Source of the DNA: Georgenia_B sunbinii | Lineage (GTDB): Bacteria; Actinomycetota; Actinomycetes; Actinomycetales; Actinomycetaceae | DNA: 64,000 bases | Reading direction: 5' to 3' (one strand) | Assembly (NCBI RefSeq): GCF_036421855.1 | Contig: NZ_JAZGOK010000002.1 | In this document: positions 46,387 through 57,303 of the stretch, piece by piece | Layout: each line of letters starts with the position of its first letter | How positions within the stretch are numbered: the stretch's first letter is position 1 | Made by a program: the position numbers and the translations under genes | The notes under the pieces: model-generated | The model's database searches: none | Told to the model about the DNA's origin: nothing | Seen by the model: the letters and a program-made list of their open reading frames with translations, nothing else

Positions 46387-48480
46387 ATGCGTCCTGTCAC
46401 CGACCTGCAGCGGACCGTCGCGCCGTTCGAGGTCATCTCGGAGTACACCCCCTCCGGCGACCAGCCCACCGCCATCGCCGACCTCGCCGAGCGCCTCAAG
46501 GCGGGGGAGAAGGACATCGTGCTGCTCGGGGCCACCGGCACCGGCAAGTCCGCCACGACGGCGTGGCTCGTCGAGCAGGTGCAGCGGCCCACGCTGGTGA
46601 TGGCGCCGAACAAGACGCTCGCCGCGCAGCTTGCCACCGAGTTCCGTGAGCTGCTGCCGAACAACGCCGTCGAGTACTTCGTCTCGTACTACGACTACTA
46701 CCAGCCCGAGGCGTACATCCCCAACACCGACACCTTCATCGAGAAGGACTCGTCCATCAACGACGAGGTCGAGCGGCTGCGGCACTCGGCGACCAACAAC
46801 CTGCTGACCCGGCGCGACACCATCGTCGTCGCCTCGGTGTCGTGCATCTACGGCCTGGGCACGCCGCAGGAGTACGTCGACCGGATGGTGCAGCTCGCCG
46901 TCGGCGACCAGATCGACCGCGATGAGCTGCTGCGCCAGTTCGTGACGATGCAGTACACCCGCAACGACCTCGCCTTCACCCGCGGCACCTTCCGGGTGCG
47001 CGGCGACACCATCGAGATCATCCCGGTGTACGAGGAGCTGGCGATCCGGATCGAGATGTTCGGCGACGAGATCGAGGCGCTGCACACGCTGCACCCGCTC
47101 ACCGGCGAAATCATCCGCACCGAGCCCGCCATCCACCTGTTCCCCGCCACGCACTACGTCGCCGGCCCGGACCGGATGAAGCGGGCGATCGGCACCATCG
47201 AGGCCGAGCTCGCCGAGCAGCTCGAGCGGTTCGAGGCGCAGGGCAAGCTGCTCGAGGCGCAGCGGCTACGGATGCGCACCACGTACGACGTCGAGATGAT
47301 GCGGCAGATCGGCAGCTGCTCGGGGATTGAGAACTACTCGCGGCACATCGACGGCCGTGGTCCCGGCACCGCCCCGCACACGCTGCTCGACTACTTCCCC
47401 GAGGACTTCCTGCTCGTGATCGACGAGTCGCACGTGACCGTGCCGCAGATCGGCGCGATGTACGAGGGCGACATGTCCCGCAAGCGGACCCTCGTCGACC
47501 ACGGCTTCCGGCTGCCCAGCGCGATGGACAACCGGCCGCTGCGGTGGGAGGAGTTCCTCGAGCGGATCGGGCAGACCGTCTACCTCTCGGCCACCCCGGG
47601 CCCGTACGAGCTGTCGCAGTCCGACGGCGTCGTCGAGCAGATCATCCGGCCCACCGGGCTGGTCGACCCGCAGGTGATCGTCAAGCCCACCGAGGGGCAG
47701 ATCGACGACCTGCTCGGCGAGATCCGCGCGCGCACCGCACGCAACGAGCGGGTGCTGGTGACCACGCTGACCAAGAAGATGTCCGAGGACCTCACTGACT
47801 ATCTCCTCGAGCGCGGCGTCAAGGTGCAGTACCTGCACTCCGAGGTCGACACGCTGCGGCGGGTGGAGCTGCTCCGGGAGCTGCGGATGGGCGTCGTCGA
47901 CGTCCTCGTGGGGATCAACCTGCTGCGCGAGGGGCTCGACCTGCCCGAGGTGTCGCTGGTGGCGATCCTCGACGCCGACAAGCAAGGTTTCCTGCGCTCG
48001 GGCACCGCGCTCATCCAGACCATCGGGCGCGCCGCGCGGAACGTCGCAGGTGAGGTCCACATGTACGGCGACGTCATCACCGCCGCGATGGAGAAGGCGA
48101 TCGACGAGACCAACCGGCGCCGCGACAAGCAGGTCGCCTACAACCTCGAGCACGACATCGACCCCACCCCGCTGCGCAAACGGATCGGCGACATCACCGA
48201 CATGCTCGCCCGGGAGGACGTCGACACCGCCGAGCTGCTCGAGGGCGGCTACCGTGGCGCCGGCGGCGGCGCCAGCGCGCGTGACAAGCAGGTGACCGGC
48301 TCGGCGCTGCGCAGTCGGCTCGGCACCGCCGCCGCGACCGACCTCGCCGACCTCATCCAGCAGCTGAGCGACCAGATGCACGGTGCCGCCGAGGAGCTGC
48401 AGTTCGAGCTGGCGGGCCGGCTGCGCGACGAGATCTCCGACCTCAAGAAGGAGCTGCGCCAGATGAACGCGGCGCAGTAG
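46387..48480 (+). CDS. uvrB: UvrB, excinuclease ABC subunit B
   Basis: UvrB is the damage-verifying helicase of nucleotide excision repair. The 697-residue protein shows Walker A LLGATGTGKSATTAW, APNKTLAAQLATEF, the beta-hairpin YYDYYQPEAYIPNTDTFIEKD that inserts beside the lesion, VIDESHVTVPQ for motif II, and TVYLSATPGPYEL. It also has VLVGINLLREGLDLPEVSLV and TIGRAARN for the C-terminal helicase motifs, and a final UVR domain (LIQQLSDQM to RDEISDLKKELR) that binds UvrC. uvrA and uvrC are encoded within 8 kb on the same strand. Confidence 0.98.
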   Translation: MRPVTDLQRTVAPFEVISEYTPSGDQPTAIADLAERLKAGEKDIVLLGATGTGKSATTAWLVEQVQRPTLVMAPNKTLAAQLATEFRELLPNNAVEYFVSYYDYYQPEAYIPNTDTFIEKDSSINDEVERLRHSATNNLLTRRDTIVVASVSCIYGLGTPQEYVDRMVQLAVGDQIDRDELLRQFVTMQYTRNDLAFTRGTFRVRGDTIEIIPVYEELAIRIEMFGDEIEALHTLHPLTGEIIRTEPAIHLFPATHYVAGPDRMKRAIGTIEAELAEQLERFEAQGKLLEAQRLRMRTTYDVEMMRQIGSCSGIENYSRHIDGRGPGTAPHTLLDYFPEDFLLVIDESHVTVPQIGAMYEGDMSRKRTLVDHGFRLPSAMDNRPLRWEEFLERIGQTVYLSATPGPYELSQSDGVVEQIIRPTGLVDPQVIVKPTEGQIDDLLGEIRARTARNERVLVTTLTKKMSEDLTDYLLERGVKVQYLHSEVDTLRRVELLRELRMGVVDVLVGINLLREGLDLPEVSLVAILDADKQGFLRSGTALIQTIGRAARNVAGEVHMYGDVITAAMEKAIDETNRRRDKQVAYNLEHDIDPTPLRKRIGDITDMLAREDVDTAELLEGGYRGAGGGASARDKQVTGSALRSRLGTAAATDLADLIQQLSDQMHGAAEELQFELAGRLRDEISDLKKELRQMNAAQ

Positions 48481-48549
48481 GGGATCAAGGGGGCGGCGCG
48501 GGTGGCAAAGGCCACGGCACCAGAGGCTGGCGACGTGGGCGATATGTCG

Positions 48550-48555
48550 TAGGGT
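48550..48555 (+). promoter_or_regulatory. Candidate -10 of the riboswitch-terC transcript
   Basis: TAGGGT lies about ten bases before the first riboswitch stem, so transcription would start at about 48562. Confidence 0.5.
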
Positions 48556-48560
48556 GATGC

Positions 48561-48707
48561 CCGCGGAGGGGAGTATTCCCCAACGGTGGTGTCGTCATCA
48601 CAGCAGGTCAGTACCTGCTCGGTGCCACCGGCGCACAGCATCGCGAACCAGCGGGTGCTCGGCGCGGAAGAGACCTCCGGTACCAATTCCTACGTACCGG
48701 AGGCACA
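48561..48707 (+). ncRNA. yybP-ykoY manganese riboswitch with RBS-sequestering platform
   Basis: The region has the conserved yybP-ykoY pieces in order: GGGGAGTA (48568-48575), GTCGTCA (48591-48597) and GAGACC (48670-48675). Stem P1 can form between CGGAGG (48564-48569) and CCTCCG (48674-48679). The same CCTCC can instead join a perfect 10-bp hairpin, CCTCCGGTAC (48674-48683) with GTACCGGAGG (48694-48703), which hides the GGAGG ribosome binding site of terC. The two pairings exclude each other, so Mn binding should free the RBS and turn translation on. The class is known to sense Mn2+; the switching scheme is read from pairing. Confidence 0.88.
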
Positions 48708-49721
48708 GTGGACGTCCACGCGCTCGGTTGGATCCTGCTCATCGGGATCATCGTCGTGATGATCACCGTCGACATCGTCGGCCACGTGCGCACCCCGCAC
48801 GCGCCGAGCATGAGGGAAGCGGCCTGGTGGTCGATCGCCTACGTCGCGATGGCGCTGGTGTTCGGCGTCATCGTGTGGCTGGTGTGGGGCCCGACCTTCG
48901 GCGGTGAGTACTTCGCCGGGTACGTCACCGAGAAGTCGTTGTCGGTCGACAACCTGTTCGTGTTCGTCATCATCATCGCGGCGTTCCGGGTGCCCAGGAA
49001 CTACCAGCAGGAGGTCCTGCTCGCCGGGATCATCATCGCGATCGTGCTCCGCGGCGTGTTCATCGCGCTGGGCGCGGCGGCGATCGAGAACTTCTCCTGG
49101 GTCTTCTACATCTTCGGCGCGTTCCTCGTCTACACCGCCATCTCCCAGGCCCGGCAGGGCTTGGAGACCGGCGAGCAGGACGAGGAGTACCACGAGAACG
49201 GCTTCGTCCGGCTGGTGCGCCGCTTCTTCCCGGTGACCGACGACTACGTCGGCGGCAAGCTCGTCGCGAAGCAGAGCGGCAAGTGGATGATCACGCCGAT
49301 GCTGCTGGCGATCGTCGCCATCGGCAGCGCGGACATCATCTTCGCGGTCGACTCCATCCCGGCGATCTTCGGCCTCACCCAGGAGACGTACCTCGTCTTC
49401 GCGGCCAACGCGTTCTCGCTGCTCGGTCTGCGTCAGCTGTACTTCCTCATCGACGGTCTGCTGGAGAAGCTGGTCTACCTCCACTACGGGCTGGCCGCCA
49501 TCCTCGGCTTCATCGGACTCAAGCTCGTCATCCACGCGCTGCACCAGAACGAGGTCGGCTTCATCAACGGCGGCGAGCCGGCGCTGCTGGGGATCCCCGA
49601 GCCGGGGATCGTCGCCTCGCTGGTGTGGATCATCGGGGTGCTCGTCATCACGATCGTGGCGAGCATCGCGAAGAACAAGAAGGACGCCCGCGAGGCCGAC
49701 GAGAGCGCCGGCCGCGGCTGA
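48708..49721 (+). CDS. TerC-family membrane transporter, probable Mn exporter
   Basis: The 337-residue integral membrane protein has about eight to nine transmembrane helices and the family hallmarks EKSLSVDNLFVFVIIIAAFRVP and GSADIIFAVDSIPAIFGLTQETYLVFAANAFSLLGLRQLYFLI, with acidic residues within helices suited to metal transport. TerC relatives (Alx, MntP-like partners, MeeF/MeeY) are linked to manganese export or metallation of exported proteins. The manganese riboswitch immediately upstream supports that role here over tellurite resistance. GTG 48708 follows the sequestered GGAGG by four bases. Confidence 0.93.
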   Translation: MDVHALGWILLIGIIVVMITVDIVGHVRTPHAPSMREAAWWSIAYVAMALVFGVIVWLVWGPTFGGEYFAGYVTEKSLSVDNLFVFVIIIAAFRVPRNYQQEVLLAGIIIAIVLRGVFIALGAAAIENFSWVFYIFGAFLVYTAISQARQGLETGEQDEEYHENGFVRLVRRFFPVTDDYVGGKLVAKQSGKWMITPMLLAIVAIGSADIIFAVDSIPAIFGLTQETYLVFAANAFSLLGLRQLYFLIDGLLEKLVYLHYGLAAILGFIGLKLVIHALHQNEVGFINGGEPALLGIPEPGIVASLVWIIGVLVITIVASIAKNKKDAREADESAGRG

Positions 49722-49733
49722 CCGGCGGCCGGG

Positions 49734-50390
49734 CTACCAGCCCCGGGCGCGCCACTCGGCCAGCTGACTGCGCTCGTCACCGAGCGTGGTCGGCTTGCCG
49801 TGCCCCGGCCACACCACGGTGTCGTCGGGGTAGCAGGCGAACAGCCGCTCCTCGACGTCGTCGATCAGCGAGGCGAAGGCCGCGGCGTCGGGGGTCTTGC
49901 CGACGCCGCCGGGGAACAGCGAGTCCCCGGTGAACAGGTGCACCCGTCCCGGCCGGGCGGAGTCCGGGGCCTCGGTGAGGGCCAGCGCCACCGAGCCGAG
50001 GGTGTGCCCGCGCAGGGCGATGACATCGAGCACCGTCGCGCCGTGGGCATCCACCGGCAGGCGGTCGCCGTGCACCAACCGCTCCGCGACGGGTACTGGC
50101 AGCGCCGCCGCATCCTCGGCGCCGGCCGCCGTCCGCGCACCGGTGGCAGCGACCACCTCCGCGAGGGCTCGGTGGTGGTCCCAGTGCTGGTGGGTGGTGA
50201 CGACCGTGCGCAACGGCCCGGCACCGGCCTCGGCGACCAGGGCGAGCAGCCGGGGCGCGTCGTCGGCGGCATCGATGAGCAGCTGGTCGCCTGCGGCGGC
50301 GGTGAGGAAGTAGGCGTTGTTGTCCATCTCCGAGACGGCGACCCGGCGAAGGGTCACCGCACCGAGGTGCAGGGTCTGGTCGGCGGTCAT
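49734..50390 (-). CDS. Metallo-beta-lactamase-fold hydrolase
   Basis: The 218-residue protein has the MBL metal-binding motif TTHQHWDHH (HxHxDH), further ligands in LRGHTLGSVAL and LFTGDSLFP, and PGHGKPT at the end, as in glyoxalase II-like hydrolases. The first strand DNNAYFLTAAAGDQLLIDAADD is typical of this group in actinobacteria. It probably cleaves a thioester or related small substrate with two zinc ions. ATG 50390 is chosen because GAGGAG lies six bases upstream; the GTG three bases earlier would leave too little room. It converges on terC with a 12-bp gap and diverges from uvrA. Confidence 0.88.
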   Translation of the reverse strand: MTADQTLHLGAVTLRRVAVSEMDNNAYFLTAAAGDQLLIDAADDAPRLLALVAEAGAGPLRTVVTTHQHWDHHRALAEVVAATGARTAAGAEDAAALPVPVAERLVHGDRLPVDAHGATVLDVIALRGHTLGSVALALTEAPDSARPGRVHLFTGDSLFPGGVGKTPDAAAFASLIDDVEERLFACYPDDTVVWPGHGKPTTLGDERSQLAEWRARGW

Positions 50391-50481
50391 CACGCTCTCC
50401 TCGACAAGTCAGGGACTGGTGGCAGGACCTCGGGGGCGGTGGCTGGTCGGTACACGGCCGCTCTGGGAGGGAGGGTCTGCA

Positions 50482-50507
50482 GCGGCGCCGTCACGCGACG
50501 GCGCCGC
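50482..50507. other. Perfect 11-bp hairpin between divergent genes
   Basis: GCGGCGCCGTC-ACGC-GACGGCGCCGC lies in the 225-bp region between the divergent hydrolase and uvrA genes. A terminator is not expected there, so it may be a protein-binding palindrome or part of a leader RNA. Confidence 0.5.
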
Positions 50508-50571
50508 ACCACGAGGTCTACCTGCACCGTACCGGCCCGGGAGAGCAGCCTGTGACTGCGGACACGCTGAG

Positions 50572-50587
50572 TCGAACAGATGTACAG
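50572..50587 (+). promoter_or_regulatory. Possible degenerate LexA box upstream of uvrA
   Basis: TCGAAC-AGAT-GTACAG matches the left half of the actinobacterial SOS box TCGAAC-N4-GTTCGA exactly and three of six bases of the right half. It lies 16 bases before the TATCAT -10 of uvrA. The poor right half makes LexA binding uncertain. Confidence 0.4.
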
Positions 50588-50603
50588 CGCCGGCGGTCGG
50601 CCG

Positions 50604-50609
50604 TATCAT
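50604..50609 (+). promoter_or_regulatory. Leaderless -10 box of uvrA
   Basis: TATCAT ends six bases before the GTG at 50616. Confidence 0.6.
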
Positions 50610-50615
50610 CTTGGG

Positions 50616-53505
<2,890 letters not shown>

Positions 53506-53507
<2 letters not shown>

Positions 53508-53543
53508 CGACGACGACGGCGGGCCGGCCCCGTCGTCGTCGTC
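53506..53543 (+). terminator. uvrA terminator overlapping the stop codon
   Basis: GACGACGACGACGG (53506-53519) pairs perfectly with CCGTCGTCGTCGTC (53530-53543) around a ten-base self-complementary GC loop. The stem begins inside the uvrA TGA. Confidence 0.75.
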
Positions 53544-53609
53544 CGCCCGGCGCGAGCGCGCCGCGCCCCTTCGCCACGCCGAGGCCGCCCGGGGTGTGGC
53601 GCGGATCAC

Positions 53610-53615
53610 TAGGGT
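53610..53615 (+). promoter_or_regulatory. Leaderless -10 box of the OsmC-like gene
   Basis: TAGGGT ends six bases before the ATG at 53622. Confidence 0.6.
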
Positions 53616-53621
53616 GGGGTC

Positions 53622-54113
53622 ATGGGACCGCTGAACACGTACACCGTGACCGTCGACTGGACCGGGGCCGACGCGACCGGCACCGCCAGCTACACCTCCT
53701 ACTCGCGTGACCACGAGGTCCGTGTCGAGGGCAAGCCGGTGCTGCTGGCGACCTCCGACCGACGGGTCGCCGCCGATGTCTCGCGGTACCGGGCCGAGGA
53801 GCTGTTCATCGGCTCCGTCTCGCAGGCGCAGATGCTGTGGTTCCTGCGCAGCGCCGCCCGGGAGGGCATCGTCGTCGTCGGCTACACGGACGTCGCAACC
53901 GCCACCGAGCGCGTCGAGGCCGGTGGCGCCGGCCCGTTCTCCGACGTCGTGCTCCGCCCACGGGTGACCTACGCCCACCCCACCGGCGAAGAGACGGCCG
54001 CCCGGCTGCACCGTGACGCGGCCGCCGCCAACCACATCGCCCGCACCCTCAACTGCCAGGTGCGGGTCCAGCCGTTCGCGCCGGTGACCGCCGAGGCGGT
54101 CGACGTAGGCTGA
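53622..54113 (+). CDS. OsmC-family protein lacking the usual redox Cys pair
   Basis: The 163-residue protein has the OsmC fold: YTVTVDWTGADATGTASY, DHEVRVEGKPVLLATSD, and the central helix EELFIGSVSQAQMLWFLRSAARE. In active relatives that helix carries the peroxidatic Cys in a SLSxCHMLWFL pattern; here the position reads QAQM. The second Cys region (usually AHxxCFIA) reads AANHIARTLN, with the only nearby Cys in LNCQVRV. Peroxidase activity is therefore unlikely, and it may have a binding or structural role. It is the first gene of a string running through uvrC, rapZ and yvcK, but uvrC has its own promoter box. Confidence 0.82.
   Translation: MGPLNTYTVTVDWTGADATGTASYTSYSRDHEVRVEGKPVLLATSDRRVAADVSRYRAEELFIGSVSQAQMLWFLRSAAREGIVVVGYTDVATATERVEAGGAGPFSDVVLRPRVTYAHPTGEETAARLHRDAAAANHIARTLNCQVRVQPFAPVTAEAVDVG
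54106..54111 (+). promoter_or_regulatory. Leaderless -10 box of uvrC
   Basis: TAGGCT ends seven bases before the ATG of uvrC and lies in the last codons of the OsmC-like gene. Confidence 0.5.
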
Positions 54114-54118
54114 GAGGC

Positions 54119-56311
54119 ATGGCCGACCCCACCACCTACCGCCCCAGGCCGGGGGAGATCCCGACGTCCCCGGGGGTCTACCGGTTCCGCGACGCCCACG
54201 GCCGGGTCATCTACGTCGGCAAAGCGAAGAACCTGCGTTCCCGGCTGTCGAGCTACTTCCAGGACGTCGCCGGCTTGCACCCGCGCACCCGCCAGATGGT
54301 CACGACCGCGGCGTCGGTCGAGTGGACGGTGGTGGAGACCGAGGTCGCCTCGCTCGCGCTGGAGTACTCCTGGATCAAGGAGTACGACCCACGGTTCAAC
54401 GTCAAGTATCGCGATGACAAGTCCTACCCGTACCTCGCCGTCACATTGTCGGAGGAGGTGCCGCGCGCGACGGTGATGCGTGGTGCCAAGCGCAAGGGCA
54501 ACCGGTACTTCGGGCCCTACGGCCACGCCTGGGCGATCCGCGAGACGGTCGACCTCATGCTGCGGGTGTTCCCGGTGCGCACCTGCTCCGCGGGGGTCTA
54601 CCGGCGGGCCGAGCGCTCGGGGCGGCCCTGCCTCCTGGGGTACATCGACAAGTGCTCCGCGCCGTGCGTCGGCCGGATCTCGGTCGAGGACCACCGTGAC
54701 CTCGCGCAGGACTTCTGCACCTTCATGGCCGGCAACACCCGACCGTTCGTCAAGCGGCTGCAGGCCGAGATGCGGGCCGCTGCGGCGGAGCTGGACTTTG
54801 AGCGGGCGGCGCGGCTGCGCGACGACCTCGGCGCCCTCGAGCGGGTGGTGGAGAAGAACGAGGTGGTGCTCGCCGACGGCACCGACGCGGACGTGTTCGC
54901 GATGGCCGCCGACGAGCTCGAGGCCTCCGTGCAGGTCTTCCACGTCCGCGACGGCCGGGTCCGGGGCCAGCGCGGCTGGGTGGTGGAGAAGGTCGAGGAC
55001 ATCACCGACGCCGAGCTCGTCGAGCGGCTCCTCCAGCAGGTCTACGGTGACGTCGCGGTCACTGGCGAGGACGCGCCCGCCAGCAGCGACGGTGACCAGG
55101 TCCGGGCGAGCGCAGTGCCGCGGGAGGTGCTCGTCCCGGTGCTGCCGGCCGACCTGCCGCAGCTCGACGAGTGGCTGCGGCAGCTGCGGGGGAGCGCGGT
55201 CTCGATCCGGGTGCCGCAGCGCGGCGACAAGCGGGCGCTGGCCCAGACCGTGCACCGCAACGCGGAGCACGCGCTCATGCTCCACAAGTCCCGGCGGGCC
55301 GGCGACCTCACCACCCGGTCGCAGGCGCTGGCCGACCTCACCGAGTCGCTCGCCCTCGACGACGCGCCGCTGCGCATCGAGTGCTACGACATCTCCCACA
55401 CGCAGGGCACCCACCAGGTGGGCTCGATGGTGGTCTTCGAGGACGGCCTGCCGCGCAAGAGCGAGTACCGCAAGTTCATCGTGCGGGGCGCCGACGGCAG
55501 CGGTGCCCGTGACGACACCGAGGCCATCGCGGAGGTGCTGCGCCGCCGGTTCAAGCACTACCGCGCCGCCCGCGAGCAGCAGCCGGGCGGGCAGCAGCCG
55601 GGCGGGCAGCCGGCCGCGTCCGGCGGGCAGGTCGCCGCACCCGGTGGACCGGCGGCCGCGCCGCAGCCGGCGGCCGGCGAGTACGACGACGACGGCGTGC
55701 CCATCGCCGCCGGGCCGGTCGACCCGGACACCGGCCGGCCGAACAGGTTCGCGTACCCGCCCAACCTCGTCGTCGTCGACGGCGGGCAGCCGCAGGTGGC
55801 GGCGGCGCAACGGGTGTTCGACGAGCTCGGCGTCGAGGACGTCGCGCTCATCGGCCTCGCCAAGCGGCTCGAGGAGATCTGGCTGCCGGACGACGAGTTC
55901 CCGCTGGTGCTGCCCCGCACCAGCCCCGGGCTCTACATGCTGCAGCGGCTGCGCGACGAGGCCCACCGGTTCGCGATCGCCGCGCACCGAGGCCGGCGCA
56001 GCAAGGCGATGACCCGCTCGGTGCTCGACGACATCCCGGGCCTCGGCCCCACCCGGGCGGCCTCGCTGCTCAAGCACTTCGGCTCGGTCGCCGCGATGCG
56101 GCAGGCCACGGTCGAGGACGTCGCCTCGGTCAAGGGGGTCGGACCGCGTACCGCGCAAGCCGTCGTCGATGCGCTGCGCGGGCCGACCGCCGCCACTGCC
56201 CCGGACGCAGCCACCGCGACCACCGCCCCGGACGCGGCCACCGCGCCGACGGCGGAGGACGCGACGGCGGCGCCACCGCCTGCGCCGGCACCTGGCATCC
56301 TGGGGACATGA
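54119..56311 (+). CDS. uvrC: UvrC, excinuclease ABC subunit C
   Basis: UvrC makes both incisions around the lesion. The 730-residue protein has the GIY-YIG domain (SPGVYRFRDAHGRVIYVGKAKNLRSR, residues 18-45), a Cys cluster region (RTCSAGVY ... GRPCLLGYIDKCSAPC), a UVR domain (about 220-250), the RNase H-like endonuclease domain (IECYDISHTQGTHQVGSMV, VVDGGQPQV) and C-terminal HhH motifs (DDIPGLGPTRAASLLKHFG, VKGVGPRTAQAV). A Gln/Pro/Gly-rich insert of about 40 residues follows HYRAAREQQ inside the endonuclease domain, and the C-terminal tail is a run of APDAAT-like repeats. Its stop overlaps rapZ (ATGATGA). Confidence 0.97.
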   Translation: MADPTTYRPRPGEIPTSPGVYRFRDAHGRVIYVGKAKNLRSRLSSYFQDVAGLHPRTRQMVTTAASVEWTVVETEVASLALEYSWIKEYDPRFNVKYRDDKSYPYLAVTLSEEVPRATVMRGAKRKGNRYFGPYGHAWAIRETVDLMLRVFPVRTCSAGVYRRAERSGRPCLLGYIDKCSAPCVGRISVEDHRDLAQDFCTFMAGNTRPFVKRLQAEMRAAAAELDFERAARLRDDLGALERVVEKNEVVLADGTDADVFAMAADELEASVQVFHVRDGRVRGQRGWVVEKVEDITDAELVERLLQQVYGDVAVTGEDAPASSDGDQVRASAVPREVLVPVLPADLPQLDEWLRQLRGSAVSIRVPQRGDKRALAQTVHRNAEHALMLHKSRRAGDLTTRSQALADLTESLALDDAPLRIECYDISHTQGTHQVGSMVVFEDGLPRKSEYRKFIVRGADGSGARDDTEAIAEVLRRRFKHYRAAREQQPGGQQPGGQPAASGGQVAAPGGPAAAPQPAAGEYDDDGVPIAAGPVDPDTGRPNRFAYPPNLVVVDGGQPQVAAAQRVFDELGVEDVALIGLAKRLEEIWLPDDEFPLVLPRTSPGLYMLQRLRDEAHRFAIAAHRGRRSKAMTRSVLDDIPGLGPTRAASLLKHFGSVAAMRQATVEDVASVKGVGPRTAQAVVDALRGPTAATAPDAATATTAPDAATAPTAEDATAAPPPAPAPGILGT

Positions 56312-57303
56312 TGAGCGAAGGGACCGACATGGAGCCTGGCCAGGACGCCACACCCCCCGCAGACGGCGACGCCGCCCGCCACCCGGGCACGGTGCCCGAG
56401 GGGATCCCGCTGCTCGACCGGCAGACGCCGGCGCAGCCGGACGACCGGCCCGAGCTGCTCGTCATCACCGGGATGTCCGGCGCGGGGCGCTCCCGGGTGG
56501 CGACCACCCTGGAGGACATGGACTGGTTCGTCGTCGACAACCTGCCGCCGCGGATGCTCGACCCGCTCGCCCGGATGCTCACCGCCTCCGGAGGCGGGGT
56601 CAAGCGGCTGGCCGCCGTCGTCGACGTGCGCAGCGGGGAGTTCTTCGCCGAGCTGCTCACCGTGCTCGACGAGCTCCAGGCGCAGGGCGTCAACTACCGG
56701 ATGATCTACCTCGAGGCCGACGACGCCGAGCTGGTGCGACGGTACGAGCAGGTGCGCCGCGCCCACCCGCTGCAGGGCGAGGGCCGGATCCTCGACGGGA
56801 TCGCCGCGGAGCGCGAGCTGCTGCTCGACTTGCGCCAGCGCGCCGACACCATCATCGACACCACGAGCTTCAACATCTACGACCTCGCGCGCTTCATCCG
56901 GCAGCGGATGGGTGCCGAGGGCGGCCAGCCGGTGCAGCTGACGATCGTGTCCTTCGGCTTCAAGCACGGCCTGCCGCTGGACGCCGACCACGTCGTCGAC
57001 GTCCGCTTCCTCTCCAACCCGTACTGGGTGACCGAGCTGCGTCACCTGTCGGGCCGCGACGAGGCCGTGAGCCGGTACGTGCTCGGGCAGCAGGGGGCGC
57101 AGGAGTTCGTCAACCGCTACGTCGAGCTGCTGCTGCCGGCGCTGGAGGGGTACGAGCGGGAGCTCAAGCACTACGTGACCATCGCCATCGGTTGCACGGG
57201 CGGCCGGCACCGCTCGGTCGCGGTCGCCGAGCAGATGTCGGAGCGGTTCCGTGACCAGGGGCGGCAGGTGCGCACCCTCCACCGTGACGTGGGTCGAGAA
57301 TGA
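56308..57303 (+). CDS. rapZ: RapZ-like nucleotide-binding protein
   Basis: RapZ (YvcJ) family proteins bind nucleotides; in enterobacteria RapZ controls GlmZ decay, while in actinobacteria the role is less clear. The 331-residue protein has a proline/Asp-rich N-terminal extension of about 45 residues, Walker A TGMSGAGRSRVA, DMDWFVVDNLPP, VVDVRSGEFF, and the conserved C-terminal FGFKHGLPLDADHVVDVRFLSNPYW and IGCTGGRHRSVA. The ATG at 56308 overlaps the uvrC stop; the ATG three bases later is also possible. The order uvrC-rapZ-yvcK-whiA is conserved in actinobacteria. Confidence 0.95.
   Translation: MMSEGTDMEPGQDATPPADGDAARHPGTVPEGIPLLDRQTPAQPDDRPELLVITGMSGAGRSRVATTLEDMDWFVVDNLPPRMLDPLARMLTASGGGVKRLAAVVDVRSGEFFAELLTVLDELQAQGVNYRMIYLEADDAELVRRYEQVRRAHPLQGEGRILDGIAAERELLLDLRQRADTIIDTTSFNIYDLARFIRQRMGAEGGQPVQLTIVSFGFKHGLPLDADHVVDVRFLSNPYWVTELRHLSGRDEAVSRYVLGQQGAQEFVNRYVELLLPALEGYERELKHYVTIAIGCTGGRHRSVAVAEQMSERFRDQGRQVRTLHRDVGRE

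Noticed and set aside
48708..49721. Tellurite-resistance function for the TerC gene
   Set aside because: No other ter genes are nearby and the upstream manganese riboswitch points to Mn handling.
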